Source of the DNA: a virus
Length of the DNA stretch: 20,169 nt
Virus record (IMG/VR): IMGVR_UViG_3300035698_003621
Location: 1-20,169 of that record
Reading direction: 5' to 3' (one strand)
Every line of letters starts with the position of its first letter. Within the stretch, counting starts at the first letter, position 1. The translations under genes and the position numbers were made by a program. Below are positions 5,783 to 12,406 of the stretch, one piece after another. Below the pieces are notes generated by a model. The model was given only the letters and a program-made list of their open reading frames with translations. It made no database searches and was not told the DNA's origin.

Positions 5783-5791
5783 TGATATAAT
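5783..5791 (+). promoter_or_regulatory. Extended -10 promoter TGATATAAT
   Basis: A perfect extended -10 starting immediately after the TAG of the previous gene. The predicted start point is about 5798, just before the structured RNA and beside an ATG at 5799 that opens a 16-codon ORF. Confidence 0.75.
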
Positions 5792-5797
5792 AAATGT

Positions 5798-5910
5798 AAT
5801 GAAAGACACAGTGACAAAAAGTTTTTTACAAAATGTTAGAATAAATTAAGAGCTTTTAATTTAGCCGATTTGCTTTCCACGTCACTGTGCAAGTAAGTCG
5901 GCTATTTTAT
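5798..5910 (+). ncRNA. Candidate structured RNA with pseudoknot topology
   Basis: Two perfect helices interleave. Stem 1 is CACAGTGAC (5807-5815) with GTCACTGTG (5881-5889). Stem 2 is TAGCCGA (5862-5868) with TCGGCTA (5898-5904). Their order 5'S1-5'S2-3'S1-3'S2 is the topology of an H-type pseudoknot with a long first loop. TTTTATTAT follows stem 2, so stem 2 could also act as a weak terminator. A 16-aa ORF (5799-5849, MKDTVTKSFLQNVRIN) covers the 5' arm of stem 1, so a ribosome on it would break stem 1. A GTG (5887-5889) lies in the 3' arm. It may be a free small RNA or a cis switch for the genes at 5914 and 6107. It matches no RNA family I know. Confidence 0.5.
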
Positions 5911-5913
5911 TAT

Positions 5914-6105
5914 ATGGAAGAAAAGATACTTGAGGCAGCAAAACTAGCAGCCTGGTTAATGAGAGAAAAAGGCAAGAAAAGAAACATAGCAGTACTGATA
6001 GGCTGCTACAAACATAAAGTGCCGCTTCTCTTCAGATCTCTAGTGAGCAAAAAAGCCACAGAGCATAATAAAAGAATGACCACACCAGTATCTTTATTTG
6101 ACTAA
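5914..6105 (+). CDS. Small basic protein, 63 aa, structured leader
   Basis: Reads MEEKILEAAKLAAWLMREKG, then basic (KKRNIAVLIGCYKHK) with a polar tail. No SD precedes the ATG at 5914. In the same frame a GTG at 5887 would add nine residues, but it sits inside the 3' arm of the predicted stem 1, so its use would depend on RNA folding. The stop at 6103-6105 is one base from the replisome-organizer ATG, so coupled translation is likely. Function unknown. Confidence 0.55.
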   Translation: MEEKILEAAKLAAWLMREKGKKRNIAVLIGCYKHKVPLLFRSLVSKKATEHNKRMTTPVSLFD

Positions 6106-6106
6106 T

Positions 6107-6769
6107 ATGCAAGGATGGATAAAACTACACCGCCAACTTTTAGACTGGGAGTGGTATGACGACCACAATACCACCAGATTATTCATCCATTTACTTTTAA
6201 AAGCCTCTCATGTGTCTAAAAAATGGCGTGGCCAAACCATTAAGCCTGGACAACTAAGAACAACTATTGGTGAATTAGCAATAGAGACTGGTCTATCAAT
6301 TAAAAATACTAGGACATCATTAAATCACTTAAAATCGACAAACGAAGTGGCAAGCCAAACGACAAATAAAGGGACTGTTATATCAATCAATAACTGGGGT
6401 GAGTACCAGCAAGATGGCAAGTGGCCAGGCAAACAGGTGGCAAACAAAGGGCAAACGGGTGGCAAGCTGACCTCTGGGCTTAAGAATGTAAAGAATGTAA
6501 AGAATGTAAAGAAGAGAGAGATAGCCACTCCCTTAAAAGATAGATTAAATGAATCTGATTTTGAGGTAATAGCCGAGAGGTATAAAGTACCCACCAGCTT
6601 TGTTATCAGCAAATGGGATGATTTAATAAACTACTGTATCTCTAAAGGAAAAACATATAAAAATTATAAAGCAGCTCTTTCTTCATGGGTTAAGAAAGAT
6701 GCTATAAAAAGGATTGACGATGTCAAACAAAATAACAGCAAAACAGCAATCGACCTTAGTGGAGTTTGA
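6107..6769 (+). CDS. Phage replisome organizer / DnaD-like replication protein
   Basis: The opening (MQGWIKLHRQLLDWEWYDD, then NTTRLFIHLLLKASH) is the hallmark of the phage replisome-organizer N-terminal domain, which binds origin DNA and recruits the host helicase loading system. A winged-helix region spans about residues 45-100 (GELAIETGLSIKNTRTSLNHLKST, then INNWGEYQ). A basic linker (105-137) contains KNV repeats. The C-terminal segment ends YKNYKAALSSWVKKD (184-198), as in DnaD/DnaT-like C-terminal helices. ATG 6107 is preferred to an upstream TTG at 6098 because family members start at this Met. There is no SD; coupling to the preceding stop is likely. 220 aa. Confidence 0.8.
   Translation: MQGWIKLHRQLLDWEWYDDHNTTRLFIHLLLKASHVSKKWRGQTIKPGQLRTTIGELAIETGLSIKNTRTSLNHLKSTNEVASQTTNKGTVISINNWGEYQQDGKWPGKQVANKGQTGGKLTSGLKNVKNVKNVKKREIATPLKDRLNESDFEVIAERYKVPTSFVISKWDDLINYCISKGKTYKNYKAALSSWVKKDAIKRIDDVKQNNSKTAIDLSGV
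6482..6512 (+). repeat. 9-bp tandem repeat (AAGAATGTA) in the replisome-organizer linker
   Basis: Three head-to-tail copies of AAGAATGTA plus a partial copy, encoding repeated K-N-V (KNVKNVKNVKK, about residues 126-136). Unit changes keep the reading frame, so slippage would only lengthen or shorten the flexible basic linker. Confidence 0.85.
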
Positions 6770-6995
6770 ACCAGATGAGGTTTGGGAAGTTTCTACAGGT
6801 AAGGAAAAGTTTATTATGAATGGTAAACAGGCACACGCATTAAAACAAGCTACTGGATCAGGAAAGAGGGGACTGGTGTGGTTTGATGACTTTGCGGTTT
6901 CAATAGCCCACATTGTGAACATTAAGAGGACTAAACGAGGTCAAGTGACGATTGATAAGAAGTTAGAAGATTTTAGAGCAAAGTTGGCAAAATGA
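6720..6995 (+). CDS. Small unknown protein, 91 aa
   Basis: ATG 6720 has AAGGA 7 nt upstream and is preferred over TTG 6714. It overlaps the replisome-organizer gene by 50 nt. Reads MSNKITAKQQSTLVEF, then a compact beta-like region (EKFIMNGKQAHALKQATGSG, RGLVWFDDFAVSIAHIVNI) and a basic tail. The pattern resembles short phage proteins next to replication genes, but no family is certain. Ends in TGA just before a promoter. Confidence 0.7.
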   Translation: MSNKITAKQQSTLVEFEPDEVWEVSTGKEKFIMNGKQAHALKQATGSGKRGLVWFDDFAVSIAHIVNIKRTKRGQVTIDKKLEDFRAKLAK

Positions 6996-6998
6996 GTG

Positions 6999-7007
6999 TG
7001 TTATTAT
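6999..7007 (+). promoter_or_regulatory. Probable extended -10 promoter TGTTATTAT
   Basis: TGTTATTAT, 4 nt after the previous stop. Expected start near 7014, leaving a leader of about 9 nt before ATG 7023. AGGA (7010-7013) is about 10 nt from the ATG but would fall at or before the start point. The hexamer (TATTAT) is weaker than at other sites. Confidence 0.5.
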
Positions 7008-7022
7008 ATAGGACAATAACAG

Positions 7023-7355
7023 ATGCCATTCCCAAACCCACTAAAACCAGGAGAAACAAATAACCTCAATGGAGCACCAGATGGCGGTCATACCTGGAGT
7101 GGTGTATATAATAGGATTCTAGTTGCTAAACCAGATGATGAATTTCAACCATTAAATAAAAAGGAATTAATAGCATCTAATGATGTAGTTAAAGCTATTG
7201 ATGGTAAAGATGCAGCTATTAATAGGATTCAAGATAGAACAGAAGGTAAGCCAGTACAACAAACAGACATAACAACAGGTGGTGATAAACTACCAGGAGT
7301 AAACATAGACGAATGGTTAGCAAAATCTTATGGAGACAATCAAAATAAGAAATAG
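7023..7355 (+). CDS. Terminase small subunit-like protein
   Basis: Probable small terminase, which recognises phage DNA and brings it to the large subunit. The opening (LKPGETNNLNGAPDGG) and the end of the core (AAINRIQDRTEGKPVQQTDI) match the pattern of short small-terminase-like phage proteins: 'kPGetNpnGrP.G' at the start and 'ai..i.dr.eGKP.q' near the end. It sits directly before the large terminase and overlaps it by 26 nt. At 110 aa it is short, and the usual helix-turn-helix is not obvious. The N-terminal PGETNN/NGAP motif alone is not specific; context carries much of the call. Confidence 0.65.
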   Translation: MPFPNPLKPGETNNLNGAPDGGHTWSGVYNRILVAKPDDEFQPLNKKELIASNDVVKAIDGKDAAINRIQDRTEGKPVQQTDITTGGDKLPGVNIDEWLAKSYGDNQNKK

Positions 7356-8889
7356 GAGAGTCTGCATTGAGACTGCTAAAAAACACGGGTGTCCTAATGA
7401 CCAGATAGGACATTTTTTTAAGATAGGTTACGTTCCCCTCCCTTGGCAATGGGAGTTTCATTCAATAGCAAGACAAGCAGATAAAAGCGATGGACCTATT
7501 GATATTGGACTAGGTGGGGCTAGAGGACCAGGCAAATCACATGCTGTACTATCACAAGCTGCACTAGATGACTGTCAAAGAATACCAGGATTAAAGGGTT
7601 TATTCTTGAGACAAACTGGAGTAGCAGCACAAGAGTCATTCGATGACTTAATTGATAAGGTAGTAAGGGGTAAGGTTAATTACAAGAAGTCAGGACAAAC
7701 ACTTAGGCTAGGTGATTCAAGAATAGTAATGGGTGGATTCAAAGATGCTAAGGATATTGATAAGTACATTGGTATTGAGTATGACTTTATTATTGTTGAG
7801 GAACTTAACCAGCTTACCCTAGAGAAATACACTAAACTAAGAGGGTCACTTCGTACAAGTAAACCTAGCTGGCGACCTAGGATGTACACATCATTCAACC
7901 CTGGGGGATTAGGACATAAGTTCGTAAGAGATAGATACATCGTTCCCCATAGAAAGAAGGAAGAAATTAAAACGAGATTCGTAGGCTCGACATACAAAGA
8001 CAATCCTCATTTAAACGTAGAGTACACAGATTACTTAGAAGGACTAACTGGTGACTTAGGCAGAGCTTGGAGAGAGGGAGACTGGGACTTGTTTGCAGGT
8101 CAAGTCTTTCATGAGTTTAGACACGCACTACACGTAATGAAAACTGTAGTACCCAACGCTAACTTCGACCACTACTTGTCAAAGGACTGGGGTTATTCCC
8201 TAAAGTCTAAGTTTGCCTCATACGCTTCAGTAGTGTTGCAGATGAAAACAGATGATGGGCAGAAGTTTAACCGAGTAATTACATATAACGAGTGGGCAGG
8301 TAATCAGATCAATCCTGAAGGTTGGGCTGAGAAGATTTATAAAGACACAGTGAGGACTTATGATAATAAATTTAACTACGAGGCTGGGTATTGTGATGCT
8401 GCGATGTTTTCTCCTGGTGCTGATGGGTCGGTATCAATTGCACAAAGAATGATGACTAAATGGGACGATCTACATGGAGATAACTGGACAGTATTAAAAC
8501 CAGGTACTCGTAACAGATTAGCTAGAGTGGCTACTACACATGATTGGTTATCAATGGCTCCTGATGGTAGACCTTACTGGCTTATCACAGAGAACTGTAA
8601 GTATTTAATAGACTCACTACCCCTACTTATTTACAATGATGGTAAAGGAAAGAAAGACGACGTTGATACAGACAGTGACGATCATGGGTATGATTCTATC
8701 TCCTACTTCCTGACACAGATTAAGTTTATAGGAGTTAAAACAGGCTCATTTAACATGACTGGTAAGGTGAGTACCAAGGTAGTAGTACCAAGAGATAAGC
8801 AGGGTAATGAATTGGCTATGGACCTAGAGAAGTGGGGCGATGAGATGGAAGAAGACAGGGTGTACAATGAGTCATCATGGAAGTTCTAG
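7330..8889 (+). CDS. terL: Terminase large subunit
   Basis: The packaging motor ATPase and nuclease that fills the prohead and cuts concatemers. Walker A is GGARGPGKS (residues 62-70), Walker B with the catalytic Glu is FIIVEEL (153-159), and the coupling motif is TSFNP (187-191). The C-terminal RNase H-like nuclease has likely acidic metal ligands at D286 (SKDWGYS), D356 (GYCDAAM) and D455 (DHGYDSISYF). The length, 519 aa, is normal. ATG 7330 overlaps the small subunit; no good SD precedes it, so coupled translation is likely. An AGGAG lies about 25 nt inside but has no ATG, GTG or TTG after it. It acts with the portal encoded downstream. Confidence 0.95.
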   Translation: METIKIRNRRVCIETAKKHGCPNDQIGHFFKIGYVPLPWQWEFHSIARQADKSDGPIDIGLGGARGPGKSHAVLSQAALDDCQRIPGLKGLFLRQTGVAAQESFDDLIDKVVRGKVNYKKSGQTLRLGDSRIVMGGFKDAKDIDKYIGIEYDFIIVEELNQLTLEKYTKLRGSLRTSKPSWRPRMYTSFNPGGLGHKFVRDRYIVPHRKKEEIKTRFVGSTYKDNPHLNVEYTDYLEGLTGDLGRAWREGDWDLFAGQVFHEFRHALHVMKTVVPNANFDHYLSKDWGYSLKSKFASYASVVLQMKTDDGQKFNRVITYNEWAGNQINPEGWAEKIYKDTVRTYDNKFNYEAGYCDAAMFSPGADGSVSIAQRMMTKWDDLHGDNWTVLKPGTRNRLARVATTHDWLSMAPDGRPYWLITENCKYLIDSLPLLIYNDGKGKKDDVDTDSDDHGYDSISYFLTQIKFIGVKTGSFNMTGKVSTKVVVPRDKQGNELAMDLEKWGDEMEEDRVYNESSWKF

Positions 8890-9128
8890 AAGAAAAATTA
8901 AGAATTAATTGGCATACTAGAAGGCACATAGAGTTGTGGCTTGGTAGTGAAGAAGAAGACTATACTCAAATCTATTGTATAATTTGTAGAGGTAGGTTAG
9001 TTGGTGTGCATCAGAGGATAATAGCTATCATGCCTGTTGGAATGATGGATGTAGAGTTTCTTTCCCCTCCGATTCAGCACCTTTGCAAGAAATGTAATAC
9101 AACTTATCATATTAAAAACGTGATATAA
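8877..9128 (+). CDS. Zinc-ribbon-like protein, 83 aa
   Basis: ATG lies within the last codons of the large terminase, in another frame. Two Cys pairs, C34-x2-C37 (YCIICRGR) and C69-x2-C72 (LCKKCNTTYH), frame a hydrophobic middle (VHQRIIAIMPVGMMDVEFL) and suggest a zinc ribbon. Small Cys-pair proteins between terminase and portal are seen in some phages but their role is not known to me. The stop codon TAA (9126-9128) is embedded in the next promoter. Confidence 0.7.
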   Translation: MEVLEEKLRINWHTRRHIELWLGSEEEDYTQIYCIICRGRLVGVHQRIIAIMPVGMMDVEFLSPPIQHLCKKCNTTYHIKNVI

Positions 9129-9129
9129 T
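9121..9129 (+). promoter_or_regulatory. Extended -10 promoter TGATATAAT overlapping a stop codon
   Basis: TGATATAAT overlaps the last codons of the previous gene (GTG ATA TAA). Six bases separate it from ATG 9136, giving a predicted leaderless transcript. No SD is available in so short a gap. Confidence 0.75.
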
Positions 9130-9135
9130 TAGCCT

Positions 9136-9414
9136 ATGAAGCAACACATAACTGAAGAACAACACAATCAAATAAGTCAGGAATTGAGACAAAAACTAAG
9201 AGAGTGGATGACTAAAAAAAACTATCCATTATATAGAGACGACCAATCACTTTTAACAATCGGTCAAATGATTGAGTTTTTGGGAAATGATTGGCATTTT
9301 GCATTGCATTGTGGTGTTTATGATGGTGGAGATAGTATTCGTCCTGGGATTAAACATACTGAATTATGTAATGAGCTTTGGCAAGCAGTCAAAGAGGTAT
9401 TAGAGGCTAAGTAA
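9136..9414 (+). CDS. Small unknown protein, leaderless start, 92 aa
   Basis: Helical N-terminus (EEQHNQISQELRQKLREWM), then MIEFLGNDWHFALHCGVYDGG and a C-terminal helix (CNELWQAVKEVLEAK). This looks like a small soluble alpha-helical phage protein, but no motif gives a function. There is no SD; the start is set by the promoter 6 nt upstream. It ends 5 nt before the portal promoter. Confidence 0.75.
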   Translation: MKQHITEEQHNQISQELRQKLREWMTKKNYPLYRDDQSLLTIGQMIEFLGNDWHFALHCGVYDGGDSIRPGIKHTELCNELWQAVKEVLEAK

Positions 9415-9419
9415 GTTTG

Positions 9420-9428
9420 TGCTATAAT
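9420..9428 (+). promoter_or_regulatory. Extended -10 promoter TGCTATAAT for the portal operon
   Basis: TGCTATAAT, 5 nt after the previous stop codon. With the usual 6-7 nt spacing the transcript begins at or next to the AAGGACAT of the following hairpin element. Confidence 0.8.
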
Positions 9429-9433
9429 TTATT

Positions 9434-9464
9434 AAGGACATCTCCAAACAGAGGTGTTTTTTTT
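9434..9464 (+). promoter_or_regulatory. 5'-end module, copy 1: AAGGACAT, hairpin, T8, then portal ATG
   Basis: AAGGACAT (9434-9441) lies at the predicted 5' end of the RNA. CATCTC (9439-9444) pairs with GAGGTG (9451-9456), 6 bp with one wobble. Eight T (9457-9464) then run straight into ATG 9465. The stem could extend by A-U and G-U pairs between AAGGA and the U tract. Read as a terminator it would release a ~30-nt RNA. Read as a translation element it puts AAGGA about 8 nt from the ATG once the hairpin folds. Copies lie at 12345 and 18260. Confidence 0.7.
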
Positions 9465-11399
9465 ATGAGAGATAATTTACAAACCAATATCCACACAAGC
9501 AACAGTCAAGAGAGGTTAATCCAGGAGGCTGATCCGTTTAAACTAGATCTAAAGGATGAAGAGTTTATTGATGTTATAGATCGGAGAGTAGCAGACTGTA
9601 TTTCATACTACGAAGGTAAGGACTTGTACAATCGCCAGACTAAGATGCGGGAATACTACAAAGGCGACCAGGGTGATATTACAGATCCTAAGAAATTACC
9701 TAAGTACGCAACTCCATACTTAGAAAACATTGTTTATGGTGGTATTTCAAGACAGAAACCTATTGCACTTTCAAGACTTCCAGATATGGTTGTCAAAGCA
9801 GGTGATGGTGGTGAGGTGAGTAGAGATGCAGCTAATACTGTCACTGATTTACTCAACACTGATATCAAGAGTCGCAAGAGAAGAAAGGTTTTAGGTAGGG
9901 CGTTCAAAGAACAACCTCTTAACTTTTACGCAGTAGTTAAATGTATTTGGGATGAGGAATTGGGGTTTGATGGTGATTTTGACTTCGTAAATATACATCC
10001 TGACAATATATATTGGGATCATACCTGCAAAACAAGCAACGCTGATGATATGTGGTTTGTAGCTCACAAGATGGATATTACTGTTAAAGAAGTAGTAATG
10101 ATGTTCCCTGACTCTAAGGAAGATTTCTTAAAGGAAATAGGCTTAGAAGATCCAGATAAAAGAACCGAGAAGAAAATGGCTTCTACTTACGAGATATATG
10201 AAGTTCATTTCAAATGGTACAAAGAACAAACTGACGAGGTAAGTGGTGAGAAGAAGTGGGAGAAGATCGAGGCTATAGTCTGGAAGTATAAAAAGGTTGT
10301 TTTAGATAAGATGAGACAGCCATACTACGATTACGAAGGTAGAGTTAATTTGTTCTCTAAGGCTTTAAAAGAAAAGCGAGAACCAACAGAAGAAGAGATT
10401 TACGAAGCTATGTTCGGTGATGCTCAAGGACAGAAAACATACAACAACTATTTCAAACAAGCTAGAAAGCCGTTCTACTTCATGGTCTATGACAACATAG
10501 GTGAAGATCCAGTTGATGTGACTACTCGTATAGAACAGTCTCTACTATTTCAAGACCATATTAATTTAGAAGGTTTGCAAATAAGTGAAATGAACGCTCG
10601 TACAGTAGGTAAGCCTGTTATCTCTGCCCAGTACATAAAGAAAGAAGACGCTAAAAAGATAGATTGGAAGGATCACAATAAAGCAGTGATGGTGAATGCT
10701 GATGATATTCGTAAAGCTTTTGTACACATCCCTGGCATACCCGCACCACAACAACTTTATAAGAGCAAAGAAACTAATCGTAACTTCGCTTATGAAATGA
10801 TTGGTGTGAACGCTACTACTCGAGGTCTAAGAGAGACAGACAGTACACTAGGACAAGACCAGATGGCACGTGAGGCAGACTATGGATTAATTGATGACAT
10901 TGTAGAAGAAACTATAAACGATCTTGCAGAGTGGATGGGTGCGTGGAGTATGCAGATGATTAGAATGTTCTACACTAAACCTCATTTTAAGGATGTGGTA
11001 GGTAAGGACGGAGAATCACTTTATACCGCTATAACACAAGATCTTATAGAGGATGGAATGATTGTCGAAGTAGGCGCAAGTGGAGTAGATAAGGTTCAAC
11101 GTAAGAGGATGGCTATTCAAAATGTAGGTATGGCTCCCGACTTCCTTTCATACTATCAAGATACCGAACAGAGTAATCCTAAGGAGAGGGCTAGAATGGC
11201 TTTCTTATCAGTTAACGCTCCTCAAATATACTATCAAGAGTATTTAGTAGAAGAAATACAACCGCCTGCAACAATGGCAGGGGGACAACCACAGCCTCAG
11301 GAACAACAAATGCCAGGTGTTGGACAATTAGCTCCACAAGGGGGACAACCTCTTATCGGTGGTAGCCCAGATCAACCACCAGCACCACAACCAGTTTAA
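9465..11399 (+). CDS. Portal protein
   Basis: The dodecameric head-vertex ring through which DNA enters and leaves. Evidence is position (after the large terminase, before scaffold and capsid), length (644 aa) and portal-like content: an N-terminal region with YYEGKDLYNRQTKMREYYKG (about 48-67), PYLENIVYGGISRQKP (84-99), a long helical core, and a C-terminal helical segment (ETINDLAEWMGAWSMQMIRMF). The last ~45 residues are Pro/Gln/Gly-rich and probably disordered. ATG 9465 is preferred over a TTG at 9417 that would read through the promoter and hairpin. The TAA abuts the next promoter. Confidence 0.88.
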   Translation: MRDNLQTNIHTSNSQERLIQEADPFKLDLKDEEFIDVIDRRVADCISYYEGKDLYNRQTKMREYYKGDQGDITDPKKLPKYATPYLENIVYGGISRQKPIALSRLPDMVVKAGDGGEVSRDAANTVTDLLNTDIKSRKRRKVLGRAFKEQPLNFYAVVKCIWDEELGFDGDFDFVNIHPDNIYWDHTCKTSNADDMWFVAHKMDITVKEVVMMFPDSKEDFLKEIGLEDPDKRTEKKMASTYEIYEVHFKWYKEQTDEVSGEKKWEKIEAIVWKYKKVVLDKMRQPYYDYEGRVNLFSKALKEKREPTEEEIYEAMFGDAQGQKTYNNYFKQARKPFYFMVYDNIGEDPVDVTTRIEQSLLFQDHINLEGLQISEMNARTVGKPVISAQYIKKEDAKKIDWKDHNKAVMVNADDIRKAFVHIPGIPAPQQLYKSKETNRNFAYEMIGVNATTRGLRETDSTLGQDQMAREADYGLIDDIVEETINDLAEWMGAWSMQMIRMFYTKPHFKDVVGKDGESLYTAITQDLIEDGMIVEVGASGVDKVQRKRMAIQNVGMAPDFLSYYQDTEQSNPKERARMAFLSVNAPQIYYQEYLVEEIQPPATMAGGQPQPQEQQMPGVGQLAPQGGQPLIGGSPDQPPAPQPV

Positions 11400-11408
11400 T
11401 GTTATAAT
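11400..11408 (+). promoter_or_regulatory. Extended -10 promoter TGTTATAAT, leaderless type
   Basis: Starts on the base after the portal TAA; six bases then lead to ATG 11415. The whole 15-nt intergenic gap is promoter plus spacer, leaving no room for an SD. Confidence 0.8.
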
Positions 11409-11414
11409 TCATTA

Positions 11415-11624
11415 ATGAGAAAATTAAGTGATGAAGATTACACTATATTTAATGGACGCAAGTTTTTTTATGTTTCAGCTGATATGAGTATCCAGTGTGC
11501 TCATTGTTTGTTTGTTCAAGAAAGAACTTTTGTTAGAAATAAAGATGGTCTCATTATAGGAGTGATGCTTCTAGAAGAAAACGAACAGCATAGTGATGAC
11601 TGCAAGCAAAATGTGGTACAATAA
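11415..11624 (+). CDS. Small Cys-containing protein, leaderless start, 69 aa
   Basis: Reads MRKLSDEDYTIFNGRKFFYV, then C28-x2-C31 (IQCAHCLF), a beta-like middle, and HSDDC near the end (H59, C63). C-x2-C plus H and C could form a single zinc site. It lies between portal and scaffold; function unknown. Its last codons (GTA CAA TAA) form part of the next promoter. Confidence 0.75.
   Translation: MRKLSDEDYTIFNGRKFFYVSADMSIQCAHCLFVQERTFVRNKDGLIIGVMLLEENEQHSDDCKQNVVQ
11614..11622 (+). promoter_or_regulatory. Extended -10 promoter TGGTACAAT overlapping a stop codon
   Basis: TGGTACAAT is embedded in the end of the preceding gene; the TAA stop uses its final T. Seven bases separate it from ATG 11630, so the scaffold-like gene should have a leaderless mRNA. 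Confidence 0.75.
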
Positions 11625-11629
11625 AAAAC

Positions 11630-12319
11630 ATGGCATCCCAAACAGACGACAAAATCTTCGACGAATTAGATAAAGCTAAGATCGACGAACAAGTTAGATC
11701 TCAGGCTGAAGAAATAGCCACCTCCAAAGTTAAAGAACTCCAATCAAAAATAGGTGAAGCAGTAGGCGCAAAGCAAGATGACGATAAGTATGCTTCCATG
11801 AGTGATATGAAGGCTGATATTGATCGCAGGGCTGAGGAAAAGGCTAATGAAGCTGCTGATAGGATTAAAACAGAGATTCAAGAAGAAACAGAAACTAAAG
11901 TGAAGGCAGCTCAAGAAGTTGAGGACAGTAAGATTCAACAAATCAAAGAAGATCAAGACAAAGAATGGGCTAGATTAACAGATGAATGGAAAGAAGCGGT
12001 TGAAGATGGTGTAGTTCCCTCCCCTAGTGATGAAATAATGGACAAGTTAGTAAAAGGTACTGCTTTAACTCCAGAAGATAAAAAGGACAAAGGTATACAG
12101 TTTTACAGCAGTTCAGTTAAGCGACACGCTGAACTAAAGAGTCAAGGTAAGGCTAAATCATTTTACAGAACAATGACTCAGATGGACAAGAAACCCTCAA
12201 GTGCTACAGCTCCAGTATTCGGAGGTAGTGTAGCAACTCCACGTGATACAGAAGAATCAACAGACTCCCAAATAAACGAAGCTACTAACCGCGCGTTAGG
12301 CATGGGTCTCCCCACCTAA
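11630..12319 (+). CDS. Scaffold-like capsid assembly protein
   Basis: A 229-aa, very charged, helical protein immediately before the major capsid gene, the usual place for a scaffolding protein that guides procapsid assembly. Residues ~10-125 are rich in E, K, A and Q with long helices likely to form coiled coil (SQAEEIATSKVKELQSKIG, RAEEKANEAADRIK). A middle helical segment (SDEIMDKLVKGTALTPEDK) leads to a Ser/Thr/Pro-rich tail ending in GLPT. There is no enzymatic motif, so it is not a visible protease fusion. The start lies 7 nt after TACAAT with no SD. The call rests on context and composition. Confidence 0.7.
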   Translation: MASQTDDKIFDELDKAKIDEQVRSQAEEIATSKVKELQSKIGEAVGAKQDDDKYASMSDMKADIDRRAEEKANEAADRIKTEIQEETETKVKAAQEVEDSKIQQIKEDQDKEWARLTDEWKEAVEDGVVPSPSDEIMDKLVKGTALTPEDKKDKGIQFYSSSVKRHAELKSQGKAKSFYRTMTQMDKKPSSATAPVFGGSVATPRDTEESTDSQINEATNRALGMGLPT

Positions 12320-12327
12320 ATAAACTG

Positions 12328-12336
12328 TGGTACAAT
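12328..12336 (+). promoter_or_regulatory. Extended -10 promoter TGGTACAAT for the major capsid operon
   Basis: TGGTACAAT lies 8 nt after the scaffold stop. The predicted start is around 12343, just before AAGGACAT at 12345. Confidence 0.8.
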
Positions 12337-12344
12337 AATCTCAC

Positions 12345-12379
12345 AAGGACATATCCGCTCTAAAGAGGCGGATTTTTTT
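12345..12379 (+). promoter_or_regulatory. 5'-end module, copy 2: AAGGACAT, hairpin, T7, before major capsid
   Basis: AAGGACAT (12345-12352), then ATCCGC (12353-12358) pairing with GCGGAT (12368-12373). Two more pairs sit past a bulged G, with a TAAA loop; a T tract follows (12373-12379). Where the other copies have ATG, this one has GTG (12380), opening a four-codon ORF (GTG CTT ATT AAT TAA). The capsid gene then has its own SD and ATG 12407. Confidence 0.7.
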
Positions 12380-12406
12380 GTGCTTATTAATTAATAAAGG
12401 AAAACT

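Noticed and set aside
5798-5910. Type III toxin-antitoxin RNA as explanation of the pseudoknot
   Set aside because: Those antitoxin RNAs are tandem short repeats beside a ToxN-like gene; there are no repeats here and the neighbouring 63-aa protein does not resemble ToxN.
5783-5910. tRNA or tmRNA in the intergenic stretch
   Set aside because: No cloverleaf, no T-loop sequence and no CCA-type acceptor end is visible.
7103-7112. TATAAT preceded by TG in the small terminase gene
   Set aside because: The TG is two bases, not one, from the hexamer, it lies inside a coding region and no start codon sits at the spacing seen at the other sites.
9417-9464. Upstream TTG start for the portal adding 16 residues
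   Set aside because: The added segment would translate the -10 hexamer, the AAGGACAT block, the hairpin and the T tract; ATG 9465 follows the conserved module exactly as at 18296.
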